This document shows, one piece after another, positions 23,781 to 38,117 of a DNA stretch of 64,000 nucleotides. The stretch's first letter is position 1, and the number at the start of each line of letters is the position of its first letter. A model generated the notes under the pieces. That model made no database searches. It was not told the origin of the DNA and worked only from the letters and a program-made list of their open reading frames with translations. The position numbers and the translations under genes are program-made. The stretch covers positions 124,001 to 188,000 of the forward strand of contig JAURVB010013316.1 of the NCBI GenBank assembly GCA_033002965.1, written 5' to 3'. Source of the stretch: Piper betle. Its lineage: Eukaryota; Streptophyta; Magnoliopsida; Piperales; Piperaceae.

Positions 23781-26709
23781 TGCAACTCTTCCAAATCCGA
23801 TTCGCACTCGTGAACCGAACCGGCATGTTACAGGCCCCGGTTAGGTCGGCTAACCCGAACCTAACTCATGCGGATCCAATCTCGGCGTCTTAAGATGAAG
23901 ATACGACCCGTCATGAATGAATGCATGCACAAAATCCTAACATGGTACTACATGAATGACATGCAAATTAAATTTCACACCATCACAATTACGAGCAAAA
24001 TCGATGAAAATTCTGAAGTAAAACTGACAGAGTCTCCCCTAAAAGTGCAATTATGGGCCCACCCTGTCAAAATAATATATATACAAATATATCGGCATGC
24101 ATTAACAATCACACAGAATCTCAGTCATAACGTATTCATTCTGAAGCTTGGGTCTCAACCCACTACGCTTCCGCTGCTCAACTCTGATCATATTTTGCAT
24201 TCTGTTATCGTGTCTTAGCATTTCATTCACATCATATCATCATGCTCAAACATTTAATCATGTCATTCACAATATAATAACATAATAATACAATATTAAA
24301 CATTCAGAAATCTAACATGTGTGTGCACAAGACCTCATTGCTCCTCCGTCCAAGCTGGCTCCTCCAACTCGTGATTATTACCTACATATAGTATAAAAAC
24401 ACGTCAGTAACAAGTGTTACTGGTCCGGAAAATAAAATAACTATAACAAACTGGCTATGAGAGCAAACTCTCATATGAAAGAAAACAACATATACTCCAC
24501 GTGAACACTCTGAAGGGCACTACTGAGGAGCCACTGGGCTGCAGACCCGGTAGCATCCCGAACTTACTGATCTGCTGCTGGTACTATGCCGCTCTCGGCA
24601 CTTCTTTTTCAGTACTTCTCGTGAAACTTTATCCTAAGCCCTCTCCTTACCTCCATATTTCTCCTGGCCTTGAGCACGAAGGCCGAGTACTCTCAGGCAG
24701 TCGCCTTTAGTACCCTTTGAACCACAAGTCCGGACATGCGCTGTACTAAACAGTACCCGTAAACCTCCACGTTCTCCGGGTGTGAGGAACTCAAACGCGG
24801 AGTTGTCAGGATCCCTCGGGAATGGAACAGTCCGCTGGCACTAATCCAGAGCCCGCTTTGACTGTCACGGCATCCTCTGCATGGTACGTGCAGTCGATTT
24901 CTCCATCTCTCGTCTCACTGAAAACACGAAAACTACATATATATAGGGCTGGGTAGGGATTTATATAATAGGCCCGAAGGCAACTTGTGGTGGATCTTGT
25001 TTTCGAAATCATCCTCGAGGGATCTCATCCTCGAGGGGTTATTAATCCGGAAAACTATTCGGTTAAATGGCCCGAGTTAAGTGGGATCCGATAAAGCGCC
25101 ACTTAACTCGTCCTGTAGGCATTAAAACAAACATACAATAGAAAAGAGTAAAACAGACGAGTCCTAAACGGACCTGGTAGAAGCTCCAAGCGTGTCATCG
25201 CGCCTAGGCGGCAAGCTCCTACTCCGTACCTACACATCAAAACTAAATACTAACGCCCGCTAACTAAATGATGAATCACACACAATGACCGTCAATCAAC
25301 AATCAAATAATCATAAATATGAAAATACTTCTAACTAATATTATTCATACCAATTTTACTGTGTTTTTCCTAAGTTACATCGTACCCGATTAACATGCTC
25401 AAATTTACTTTACATCATCGGATCACTTAATATTTACTCATTACCAATCATATCATACATATCATTACTTCTTTCATGCTCAGACTTCTATCATGGGAAT
25501 CACTCAATCCTATCATGTTATGCTAACAATCATCAATTTAAATAATCAAATTGGAGGTAATTATACCTCACATCGTCGGCAATCGGCGACGGCTAGGGTT
25601 CCGTCGCGTGTCTCGGAGCTCGAATTCGGCGCTCCCCGGCGTCCGACGTTCGATCGGGCTCGACTGGGTGAGCCCCGCGGAAGATCCGGTGAATTCCGGC
25701 GAATTCCAGAAATTCCGGTTTTCCGGCAGCTACTGGCGGTTTTCCGGCGGCTTCCGGTGGTTTTCCGGCGACAATCGCCGGCGGCGTCTACTGGCCGGAA
25801 AGTGGTCGTGTTGGGTACCCTCGGAACCGGCTCGGCGAGCCCGACTCATCTACGAGGTCGACGCGGCCAACGGAGGTGGCGGCTCGCCGGAAAATGCATA
25901 AAACAGAGCGGCGGCGATGGGTCGCTAAATCCGGCCGGCCAGGCCGGCGATGGCCTCCGCTCCGGTCGGGAAAGGCGGCTGAGGGATCGAGGGTGCCGAG
26001 GCGACTGCTGGATCACAGCGGCGACGGTGCCCGGCGGCGCGATTGGCGACGGAAGCACGACGCAAAGGCGCGGCTTCCTCGCGTCGCGGCGGCCAGCTCG
26101 TGGCCGGGCCTGGTCGGGGCGGCAGGGCCACGCCGTGGCCGGGCTGGGCGGCGTCGATCGGCGGCCAGGCGGCGTCGGCCGTGGCGGCGGTGGCGCGCGA
26201 ACAGGGGCGGCGCGGCGGGCGAGGGTTTGGGGAAGAAGAGAAGGGCGCGGGGGTGTGTGGTGGCAAAGTCGTAAATATTACTTGACTCGTCTCCGACTCG
26301 AGTCAAAAATAATATTTAAGTCGTAAAAAATTCCAAAAAAATATGGGAAAAATCCCATAAAATCAAACAACACCAAAAAAATCATAATGATATGCTCTAG
26401 AACTATCAACCCACCCAAATGCCCGTAACGCGTCCTAACGCGGTAAACGGCCTAAAACTAATTCTACGATCCATTATATATCATAATAAAAAAATGAACT
26501 GCATACTCTCATATATTCTGATAACTCATTCTTTTCTGCTGTGTTCATGACGTTATCATCATATACTTGGGTACACATGACCCTCATGGCTCATACACGA
26601 GACCGGCGTCGGCTCAGTACACGTGTTCTGAAACTGACTCGACTCGAAAATAACGGTCGAACCGACCGGTTCTGAATATAAAACCCTGACTCGAATCGTG
26701 GGTTTTACA
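23781..26709 (-). mobile_element. 2.93-kb LTR-like insertion, inverted relative to copy 1 (copy 2)
   Basis: Flanked by perfect TCACA duplications at 23776-23780 and 26710-26714. On the minus strand it starts TGTAAAACCC and proceeds through the same landmarks as copy 1: terminal hairpin, GACTCGAGTC-type motifs, GC-rich island and GAGTTAAGTGG-type motifs. It ends in TGCA rather than TTACA. The RT peptide resumes with KFHEVILL right after it. Divergence from copy 1 is substantial. Probably another solo LTR of the same family. Confidence 0.85.
25570..26275. repeat. GC- and CpG-rich island inside copy 2
   Basis: Counterpart of 20110-20815 on the opposite strand, with matching GGTTTTCCGGCGGC-like short tandem units (about 25715-25790). 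A shared run reads CCGCCGATCGACGCCGCCC on the minus strand, against CCGCCGATCAACGCCGCCC in copy 1. Confidence 0.75.
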
Positions 26710-26714
26710 TCACA

Positions 26715-27056
26715 AATTTCATGAAGTGATTCTCTTGTTTGGTTTTGAGATGAATGTTATTGATAATTGTATATACCATAAGTGTAGTGGGAGTAAGTAT
26801 TTTTTTCTAGTTTTATATGGTGATGATATATTGCTTGCCAGTAATAATATAAGTTTCTTGCACAAAACCAAGAGATTTTTATTAAAGAAATTTGAAATAA
26901 AAGATCTTGGAAATGCGTTTTTTATATTAGGAATTCAAATATATCGAGATCACTCTCGATGCATACTCGGATTATCACAAAATACCTATATAAGAAAAGT
27001 GCTTAAGAGATTTGGCATACAAGGTTGTAAACCAGGAGATACCCTTGTTTCTAAAT
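26715..27056 (+). pseudogene. Copia reverse transcriptase, C-terminal part
   Basis: Continues the RT peptide. The active-site block reads LVLYGDDILLAS, with Gly where copia elements normally have Val (YVDD). DLGNAFFILGIQIYRD and GLSQNTYIRKVLKRFG follow, and a stop ends the frame. Confidence 0.9.
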
Positions 27057-27214
27057 GAGACAAATTTACTCTCAATCAATGCCCTAAAAATGATACAAAA
27101 AGAAAGGAAATGTAAAAGATTCCCTATCCTTCAGTAGTAGGAAGTCTTATATATACTCAAGTATAGTACACGTCTAGATATTGCGTATATTGTTGGAATG
27201 TTGAGCACATATTT

Positions 27215-27650
27215 AGGTAATCCTGGATTGGATCATTGGATGTAGCCAAAAGAGTCATAAGGTATCTTCAGAGAACAAAACATTACATGCTTACATATCG
27301 GAAGTCAGATCAACTTGGGATCATTGGGTATTCTGATTCTAATTCTTCTGGATGTCAAGATAGTTATCAATCCACTTCTGGCTATGTATACCTACTTGCT
27401 GGAGGAGCTATTTCTTGGAGGAGTGCTAAGCAGACACCAATAGCTTCTTCCACCATGGCAGCGAAATTCATAGCATGTTATGAGACATCCAATCAGGGAA
27501 TATGGTTGTAGAATTTTTCACGGGGCTACACATTATTGATAATATCGAAAGATCATTTAAGTTATTTTGTGACAATCAATCTGTAGTATTATATTCAAAT
27601 AACAACAAGAGCTTATCTAAATCAAAACATATAGAGATCAAGGTCCTTGT
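27215..27650 (+). pseudogene. Copia RNase H remnant
   Basis: VIRYLQRTKHYMLTY, GYSDSNSSGCQDSYQSTSGY and AISWRSAKQTPIASSTMAAK mark RNase H (27236-27511). FCDNQSVVLYSNNNKSLSKS continues in a shifted frame after a stop at 27510. Confidence 0.9.
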
Positions 27651-28146
27651 TGTGAAAGAAAGAATTTAGAGTGATAAAGTTTGTTTAAAGTCTTTATAGA
27701 GCATATTAGGACAAATTCCATGGTTATGAATCCGCTTACTAAAAATTTACTGCTCAAGGTCTTTGATGAGCATGTTGTTCATCTGGGTGTTGTATGATTT
27801 GATATATGTTACTTTAGTGGGAGTTTATTTTGTTGTGGTATTTGGTTTATGTTTCATTCTATTTTGGTGATCTCATAAAGTTGGACCAATTGAAAAGAGA
27901 CATGTTTAGATCAAATTACATATAATTTCCATGCTACACATCTATACTTGATCTATGCCATTTAATTATATTTATGTATGTGACTATAGATGGATTTAGT
28001 TACGATATATGTAACAAAAGTCACCTTTATCCTATGTTAACATAATTAATTGACGAGATTGTTATTTTAGAATAATAACTTATGTTATTTTTGAGCTTAT
28101 AAGGTAATATACAATTATCTTTATATATATAGTTTAAGTGAAAGAT

Positions 28147-28612
28147 TGTTGGATTCTAGACATATATATGCATGTATATAATTGTATCATATGTTATTAT
28201 TAAGGTTTGTGCCTAAATTAAATTGATCTATTAAAGATAAATATATGAAAATACTATATATTTAAGATAAATATGGATAAATATGTAAATACTATTTTCG
28301 TAATTTTTAATTTATAATGGGTTAAATTAGAATTATGAAAGATAAGCATGAATACAATTATGGTCCCAAAATTCGCCCCATAATTTTTTCTTTTCTGGTA
28401 TCCCATCATTAAGAAACTCTAGCTTTGGAAAATCGGTGTTGAATTTGGTTGATCAAAATTTAAAGAAGTCAATAATTGTTTTCTATTATGGATTTAGGTA
28501 TACTTCTGTTATTAAATTTTATTTTCTTGATAATTTAATCTGAAGCAGGTTTTATTGATAATGATCTTATTATTTGTATAATTTGATTAAAATTAAAATT
28601 TTTATTCTAACA
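28147..28612 (+). repeat. 3' LTR of the copia element
   Basis: TGTTGGATTC to TTCTAACA, preceded by the purine-rich AAGTGAAAGA tract. Many differences and indels relative to the 5' LTR indicate an old insertion. Confidence 0.9.
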
Positions 28613-28617
28613 ATTCT

Positions 28618-31600
28618 ACCGAGACTTCAAACTGAATTACGTTTTGCCTTGCATGGGCTTGCCAATTATGACAACATATAAATATTTAAAATTGATGCCT
28701 ACAGCCGGCCAATCATAGAGACTGTGACGTTTGTACAATGTCTCAGAGCATGCCCTTGCGTTTCAGCTTATATAGAAATAGAAGTAAGGTTGCCGGACTC
28801 GAGCACTTCCGGCCGTGCCTACAAATGGCACGAGCGAGGGAAATAAGTAAAGATACAATGGCTAGGAACTGTTGATGCTAGAGAAGGGATTCTCACACCA
28901 AAGCTTTGGTCAAGGAGGAAATAGATAAAGCTGCACAAATAATACTTGTAATCGACCCCGCATATCCTCATAGGCTATTTAAGATTCATTTTTTAATGGA
29001 AAAGCAGAATATATTACGGATGACTGCGGGCATGCGGCTGGCGCGAGATAGGAGACATAGTTAGTGGGCTTAGGGAAGCACTTATGCCCGGCCCAAGTTA
29101 AGGTTACGAGTAGCAAATGTGTTTAGGTTTAAAAAGAAAGTTACATTATTAACTAAAATATTAGTGAGAGGAGCTACGAGACCCGCCACCAAGGAGAAAC
29201 AGTTTGTGAGGACGAGTAAGGATGCAGCGCCAAAAACAGACGAGTCCTTCAGAGGGAGGCTATTAGCTTGAATTTCGGCACGCTGGGCTGATCCTCCGCC
29301 ACAGTTCTCTCCCGCCGAAGAGGCAATTAGAATGCCAGATTTGTTCCAAATGAGGTAGGACCAAGTGATGCTATTGATGAGTTTTTGGATGTGGGGGATT
29401 GGGCTTCTACCGTGGATTTGCGTAGTCTTTGTGGTTCAACATCTGTGCCAACAAAGAAGGTGGGGGTCTGCAAGCCACGCTAGGAGTTGGGTGGGAGAGG
29501 AGGTGGTGATAGCACCGGACATGAGGCCCAAGAAATGGAATATGAGGTTTCTTGTAAGAGGGTACGTTAGCATAACATCGGTGGCCGTTAACTGTTCTTG
29601 GCAAAGGGGTCAGGTGGAGGAGGTGGTGATGGATCTCTTTGCAAGGTTGTCACCTATGGGAAAGGAATTGTTGTAGAGTCTCCATCCAACTGAAGTCGGG
29701 GTTCGAGATGAGCAATCTCAACTAGAATTTCCAGGGGTTAGGATGGCAAGGTGGTTGGGGTGGCTGGGCGGGGAGTTGATCATGGATGAAACAAGCCGCC
29801 AATTTAATAAAAAAGTTCCCTGTCTTCAGTTCTGGTCCAGATGAGATATTATCAGATGAAAAAGCAATAAATATAGATAAATAAAAATCAAACTTCTAAA
29901 GAAAATTGAATGATTCGATCAAAGGATAAGTTCACCGTTGAAAACTCGGATAAAAACTTCACGTAAATTGTTAGATTTTGGTTAGGTGGTGTCAAATCTC
30001 TCTATTTAAATAAACAACCCGTATGCAAAAGAAATAAATTTAACTAAACTACACGATTAAAATCTATTGTGAACCCAAGACAATAATTTCACTCCATAAT
30101 AGACTTAAATAAAAATATGAAATTCATTACAACAAATGTTATTTTAAAATATAAGGAGAGAAAGAAAGAAAATAATAGAAACTCCAAAACTGTAGCCTTC
30201 TCCTTTAACCCAACTGCATTCATTAAGTCTTCAATTCTCAAATCATTCGATGAGTTTCACAGTATAGAGTAGCGGAGAGATGCATGGAAGACAAGGTGAT
30301 AACATTGAAACTTGAAACACTGAACATTCTTTTATGTGTAAACTCTGTTTATAATTTATGCCTCTTTGAATTTTTATGTGCTCAAGTATGCATTAGAATT
30401 GACACAAGCCTGAATGACTCTTTACTCTTTAATTCATCACACATACCCCTCATTTTCAAAGAAATGGCAATTCAGTGCAAAATTAATTCAATATTTATGA
30501 GATTTTTCATAATTTTATTAAATTATTAAAAAACATTAAAATATCTAAATTAATAATTCACTTAAAACAAGAGAAAATATATAATAATAATTCTTTTTCT
30601 GTAGTTATCACGAGGCTTTGATTGTCTCGTGGGACCACCAAAGTTTCTCTCTTTTAGTATTTGACTGATAAGGATTTGACAAGGTAGGCGTGAAGCTCAA
30701 CAGGGATCCTGAAGGCCAGTATGTTTAGGAGGGCATGGTTCATTATAGGTATGCTTTTAATTCCTAAACCTAGAAGTTGTGCCATTTGGCATCTTGTTTG
30801 CTGATGTGATGGCAGACTAAAGAAGAAAGGGAGGCGACATTAGTGATGTAGTTAGTCGTGACATCGGTCACTGACTTGATAAGACAACACCTTCTTGCCG
30901 CAGAGGCGGGAGTTCAGCTTTCATTGTCTTATTGGTGTCAAAGTTTAACGAGGCCACAGGGACAACGAAGCTAAGTGTGCCAGTGGGCATTTCTTTCAAC
31001 TCGAGAGGCGTGAGATAGAAGAGTCGGCGAGGAGCTATTTGAGTTTGGTGAATCTGTGGGCGGGGGGATGCACACAGGGCATTAAAACTTATAATGGGGG
31101 GCGGGGGGCGGAATTGATAGATTCGCAAGGCGTGGGAGGGGAATATATATTAGCCCCAAGGGCCTCAAAATAGATTTTAAATAAATTTTATAATTTTTTT
31201 AAATTTAAAAATTAATTCAATAAATAAAAAATTTCCATTAATTTATATAAAAATCATTATTATTAATTTATATATAAATCATTACTTGCCTCTAATATAA
31301 GAGTCATCCAATTTATCTTTATCTCACTAAATACTATCTCATTGCATACTAAATCTATATATTATAATAAAATTTTAAGAAACTCCCAGGTTAACCAAGA
31401 CAATATTAATGCTAACCAGGTTCTGGCCTTAAGTTCAAGTCTCTCTTAATCTAAATACTAATTAAAAAATAAAATTTATTTATTAACTTATAAGTCACCA
31501 GTCAACTCCACCAATTATGATGTGAGAGGATCCCCTTCTCAAATTCCTCGATAAGGCTTCAAGCACATACCCTTTTTGATAAACTAATAATTATCAAAAA

Positions 31601-31759
31601 CAAAGTACACTTTTAGAAGCAATTGACGCTGATTAAAACATGGTAAGCACATCCCCAAATGTAAACTAACAAAATACAAAAAATTGGTCGAACGTATGCC
31701 ACTGGAGCTTCTTTCTTCAAGGTGTCTTGCTACTTGTTGGGGCTCATTCACATGATGGT
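28618..31759. other. Intergenic region without a recognisable gene
   Basis: Two less AT-rich patches (about 29000-29780 and 30650-31140) carry frames up to 103 codons that match nothing I recognise. They could be eroded gene or transposon fragments. The rest is AT-rich and shows no repeat or RNA gene that I could identify. Confidence 0.5.
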
Positions 31760-33904
31760 TCAACCACTCTCAGATTTGGCAGGTGACTTGCTATTGTTGA
31801 AACTAGAACAGCTAGCAACCTTTGCCGCTGGTAGTCTATGGTGTTTCACAAAAGGAACTAGTGACTGCACAACATCAGCCATCAGTGGTCGATAGTCTGC
31901 TTCCGATTGCACACACATAGCAGCAATTGCAGCCACCTGAATGACCTCTTTTAGGGAATACTGCCCTTCCAATGCTGGATCCATGATCTCCACGACCTTT
32001 TCTCTATCCGTTAACCTAGGTAAAGCCTGTTGATTGTCTCCAGTTGGAAATGAAAGTCAGATTGAAAAGTAAGTAATTATCAACAAGAGAAGTTTTCATC
32101 TCTTCAAACAAGTTGGAAAGAAAATTGACAGACATCAACTAGTAATATTTAAGGGCAGTCATATACAATTGAAAATGAAATGCACAACAAACATAGTCTC
32201 TGGATAGTTTTGAGCCATTAATGCCTTGAATTTATAATGCATAAATAGCAAATTAACATACATTTGCATTGCAGAATAGAGATCAGAGATTGCAATGAAT
32301 AAAGGGAAGAGCTACTAACCCAAGATACTAGAATTCCTTCTCCAGGAGCCCTCTTCAGGTCGACGGGAACCCTGCCAGTAAGCAGCTCAAGCAGCACAAC
32401 TCCATAGCTATACACATCAGACTTGGTTGTTAAATGTCCAGTAAGTGCATATCTGTTCAGAACTATTGCAGTTAGCTCCAGTTTCGATTCAAGTGTGGAA
32501 GTTAGTATATATATAATAGAAGTGTGGAAGTTTCGATTATGAGAAATAATGCAATCAAACATGTTCTCACTCGGGAGCAACATATCCTTGTGTACCCAGA
32601 ACTCTTGTGGAAACATGACCTCCAGCCTTTTCTGAGCCAAGTTTTGCCAAGCCAAAATCTGAAACTTTCGCATGGAAGTTACTGTCTAAGAGAATGTTGC
32701 TGCTCTTGAAGTCCCTGTGAATGACAGCGGGAGTGACATGCTCGTGAAGGTATTCCAGACCTTTTGCAGCTTCTAAAGCTATTCCCATACGAGTGTTCCA
32801 GTCCAACTTAGGTGTGGAGGCATGTGCACCTGAACAAATGCATCCGAGAAGTGATATTCTATACTAGGGGAAATTCATTCTCAGGAGGCTTTATTAGAGA
32901 AACAAAACTCCATCAATAGGAAAAATACTGCTCATATCACTAAACAGAAACGCCACTCATCTTAACTATGCAACATACCATATATAATCTTTGCTTTCAT
33001 CTATATAAAATATGTCGAATGAGAAATTTAAATTGTTACTCCATTATTAAATAGTCATGAACTTAAGGATGCACCTGGGTTAGGATAGAGGTGTTCCTGT
33101 AAGCCTCCATTCGCCATGTAGTTATAAACAAGCAAATTGTGGTCATTGTCATTACAGTATCCAAGCAGACCCAATATGTGAGGAGAATGGAGACGGCTAA
33201 GCAACTCCACCTGAAATTCGATTGCATATTCGACACAAAGTTATAAGATGTGAATAATGTATTAACATCTAGTGTTGTTGAAATAGGGAGAATAAAGTGC
33301 TTGCCTCCATTTTGAATTCCTCATCCCCCTGTTTTCCTGAGCGATCCAACAACTTAACAGCAACTTTTCTTCCATCGGATAGGACTCCTCTGTAAACTGA
33401 GCCAAACCCACCATGGCCAATGATGTTGCCCTTGCCAAACCCACCGGTTGCAGCATGGAGTTGCTTGAATGAGAAAACCTGGACTCCATTATCAGTGGCA
33501 ATTTGGATGCTCGAAGGGACGCCTTTCTCACTTCCTTGGTCTTACCGACAGATTACAGGGAGAATGAAAATAATCAATGAGAGACTCGTAAAGTACATTG
33601 TCGGTGGCTCAGTATCATATACATGCACTCTCTAAACATCAAATCTCAAGCATTAAAAAGGAACCAATGTCTACCACTTTTAATGGAAAAAAAGACAAGT
33701 CTAACAATCACGAGTCACCAAAAAAGGGTTAACAGAGAGGCTTCGTAGAAGTCAGCAGAAGTGGGAAAAGATCGCACCTTTGAGGCTCTTGAGGTGCTTA
33801 GCAACTTTGTTACTAATGTAACAATAGTAGCTGAACGCCACCAAGACCGAAGCCAGAGCCAGGGCGGCAAGGACGACGATTACAACCAGGACAACCACCT
33901 CCAT
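31760..33904 (-). CDS. Membrane-anchored receptor-like cytoplasmic kinase (PBL7-type)
   Basis: Six exons, 33904-33778, 33540-33305, 33210-33075, 32829-32571, 32452-32320 and 32026-31760, sum to 1158 nt (385 residues) with consistent phases. Residues 2-25 form a hydrophobic segment without a real ectodomain. The kinase domain covers about 70-355: glycine loop GHGGFG (84-89), Lys105 in VAVK, HRD at 204-206, DFG at 224-226, APE at 251-253 and DVYSYG. All catalytic residues are present, so an active Ser/Thr kinase is expected, acting at the plasma membrane. The C-terminus ADVVQSLVP...SCSSF is typical of the group often labelled PBL7. The second intron starts with GC (33304) and ends with AG; the others are GT-AG. 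Its signalling partners cannot be read from the sequence. Confidence 0.93.
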
Positions 33905-34707
33905 CCTGTCGGACCCATTAACAGTTACCATTCAAACGAACTGGGAAACTCAGAACCTCAAGAACTCCACAGTCCCAAGGGAAGGATCAAAGCAGCTCCA
34001 TCACTCGCATACACTTCAGAGAGCTCGCCAGGGAAGTGGAGTGCAGAGGAAAAGCAGAAAGCTTTCAGGAGTTATCGAGTGGGTGGTCCAAACTGAGCGA
34101 TGGGGGCAAGTTAATTTGATTGATCATCAGAATCTGGTTTCGTACAAGAAAAATCCATGAATTGGCCTGTGACACGAGCAGTCTGTTCGGTGTCTCAGAA
34201 GAGCTAAGATAGTGGCCCTCTTATCTTTTCCACCAAATGTTGGCTACAAGCCAATTCTACCCAGACTGCCTAATTTTTTTTATTTGGAGGAAACTTTCTC
34301 TTCCTTCTGCAACATACAGTGCATTGCTGTGAACCGATCGAGCATTTGCATTTTAATTTCTCCGTAATAAGAGATTAAGTTAAACGAGCTTTAATAGTCT
34401 TACAAGCATGCAAGTTCATGGATTATCAGGATGCGAGAGAAGAGGTTCGGATTTCTAAGCGGTGCATATTTATCGCAACTTCCGTCCTCAAACAAGAGAA
34501 ATATCACGTTCTTGAATAAACAAGGCCACGGAATAAACTGATAACTGTCCGGCCATGAATGTTAAAAACCAGTTTTTTTCCTTCATAAACGGTCATAGAA
34601 ACTGATACTGATAAGCACATGCGATCCACAATTAAGTAAACAAAATTGCAAAAAGGTAATATTCAACTTATGGCAACTCCTATCTGAGACACTCGAGTAG
34701 CTTGAGA
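33905..34707. other. Spacer between the RLCK and RPL11 genes
   Basis: Holds the leader and promoter of the kinase gene and the 3' end of RPL11, both on the minus strand. An open plus-strand frame at 33761-34096 overlaps kinase exon 1 antisense and is dismissed. Confidence 0.5.
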
Positions 34708-36666
<1,959 letters not shown>

Positions 36667-36724
36667 TGTTGAGCCTGGGAAGAAGGCGGCGGAGCGACAA
36701 TTGGGGACGGCGCTGCGGAGAAGA

Positions 36725-36870
36725 CGGCGGGAAACCCTAAAATACGGAGATGGACATGGTGACGAATTAGGGTTTGTGGATTGCTAGATGGGCCGGCGGT
36801 TGTTTTAATTGGGCTTGATTGAAGAGAAACACTTTTGAGTTGGCCAGTTTGTAAAGGCCCATTGGGCTTT
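36725..36870 (-). promoter_or_regulatory. Telo-box and site II cluster of the RPL11 promoter
   Basis: AAACCCTAA occurs at 36732-36740 (plus) and 36767-36775 (minus). Site II cores (TGGGCC/T or complement) lie at 36789-36794, 36810-36815, 36856-36861 and 36863-36868. This pairing is the known signature of plant ribosomal-protein and growth-related promoters (telomere-repeat-binding and TCP factors). Confidence 0.8.
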
Positions 36871-38117
36871 TGTTGAAAACTACTCTTTTGACTACCGTTT
36901 AGCCACCCCGCGTTGCCCATGTTTTTTTATTTTTTTTCCCAACAAATATTAAACATTTAAAAAAAACAAATATAAAACTTTTTTTAAAAAAAAACAAACG
37001 TTAAAATTATAGCTGAACATCTTTGCTAAAGTCTAAGGATAAGGATCATTTTTTTTTCCTGACAAAGTTCTATAATTTCTTTTTGTTATCTGAAAAAGGA
37101 AATAATCCCAAAGCCATGATTTGTATAAAGAAACTTGTTGGTAAATAAATAAAGAAATATAAAAGTCATCATGTACTGATGCCACATATAATTTGACCAT
37201 GTATCAGGATAAATTGTTGTCTGAGCTTACTTAGCTCTTTTATTGTTATTTTTAACAACTAGAGAACACGTGTACTCATATAATTTGACCTTGTATCAGG
37301 ATAAATTGTTGTCTGAGCTTAATTAGTTTTTTTAATTATTTTTTTACTGAGCTTAATCAGGTTTCGGAAGAAGCTCGCAGTCTTAGACCTCTTTTCAGCA
37401 AAGAAGTCGAACTTGCATTCATGAGTCAATACGTACACGCTACACGCGTCTGTCCATGCCCACATCTTGACGCGTAACATACTTGTGATAAATCTTGACT
37501 ACCATGCACGACTGCCTATCAAAGGCGGCTCAATTAATCACATTGACATGATCACATAAACGAGCATAACCGACAATTATTGACATGATCAGAACTAATC
37601 AAAGACGAATAACGAGCAGGTCCTGAACTCTGAATGATTTTAAACGGAAAGCAGGAGACTCCATAAAGTTCTTCTGCACTTGAGACAAAAAGTGCCACAA
37701 CAATTTCTTCAAGATGAGCAAAATTTCCTTGCAATCAGGGCAGTGAAGGGTCAAGACGACCAAAAAGCTGATCTGATCATCGCCTGGGCAGCCCAGGCCC
37801 ACACAAAAGATAGTGGGTCAAAAAAAGAAAAAGAAAGAAATTATGTATCATCTTTGGATCTTTGTTAAGCTTTTCTAAGCTCCTAGTCTTTATATTCTTT
37901 CCACGAACAAGATAACAAAATACAGGTAAGATCATGACAAGAACGACCAACAAGCAAAAGCTAGAAATCGAATCCAAAAAACAATATAAAGACAAGCTTG
38001 GGGACAATAGTTGGAACCTTCCCGCCCGGCTTTTCATACTTTCCACAAGATCCTCCTTCCAAATTCCCATCTAACCACGTGGTGAACTGCCTAATATGCC
38101 CATCCTGTTTCTCTCTA
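36871..38117. other. Intergenic region between RPL11 and the CaMRLK-like gene
   Basis: AT-rich near RPL11, with one spaced direct repeat (37185-37326). The stretch 37550-38117 lies downstream of the CaMRLK-like stop and probably includes its 3' untranslated region. Small frames here resemble nothing known. Confidence 0.5.
37185..37326 (+). repeat. Spaced direct repeat of 50 bp
   Basis: The units at 37185-37234 and 37277-37326 match at 48 of 50 positions and share GTATCAGGATAAATTGTTGT. The 42-base gap between them contains a partial TGTACT lead-in also found before unit 1. Confidence 0.9.

Larger units (their letters stand above)
17093..28612 (+). mobile_element. Decayed Ty1/copia LTR retrotransposon carrying two nested insertions
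   Basis: LTRs at 17093-17590 and 28147-28612 both start TGTTGGAT and end in CA. They are flanked by GTTCT (17088-17092) and ATTCT (28613-28617), a five-base target-site duplication with one mismatch. A tRNA-Met primer site and a purine tract lie inside the LTRs. Gag, integrase, RT and RNase H remnants follow in copia order. Removing the two nested insertions leaves about 5.7 kb, normal for copia. Numerous stops mark it as dead. Confidence 0.95.
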
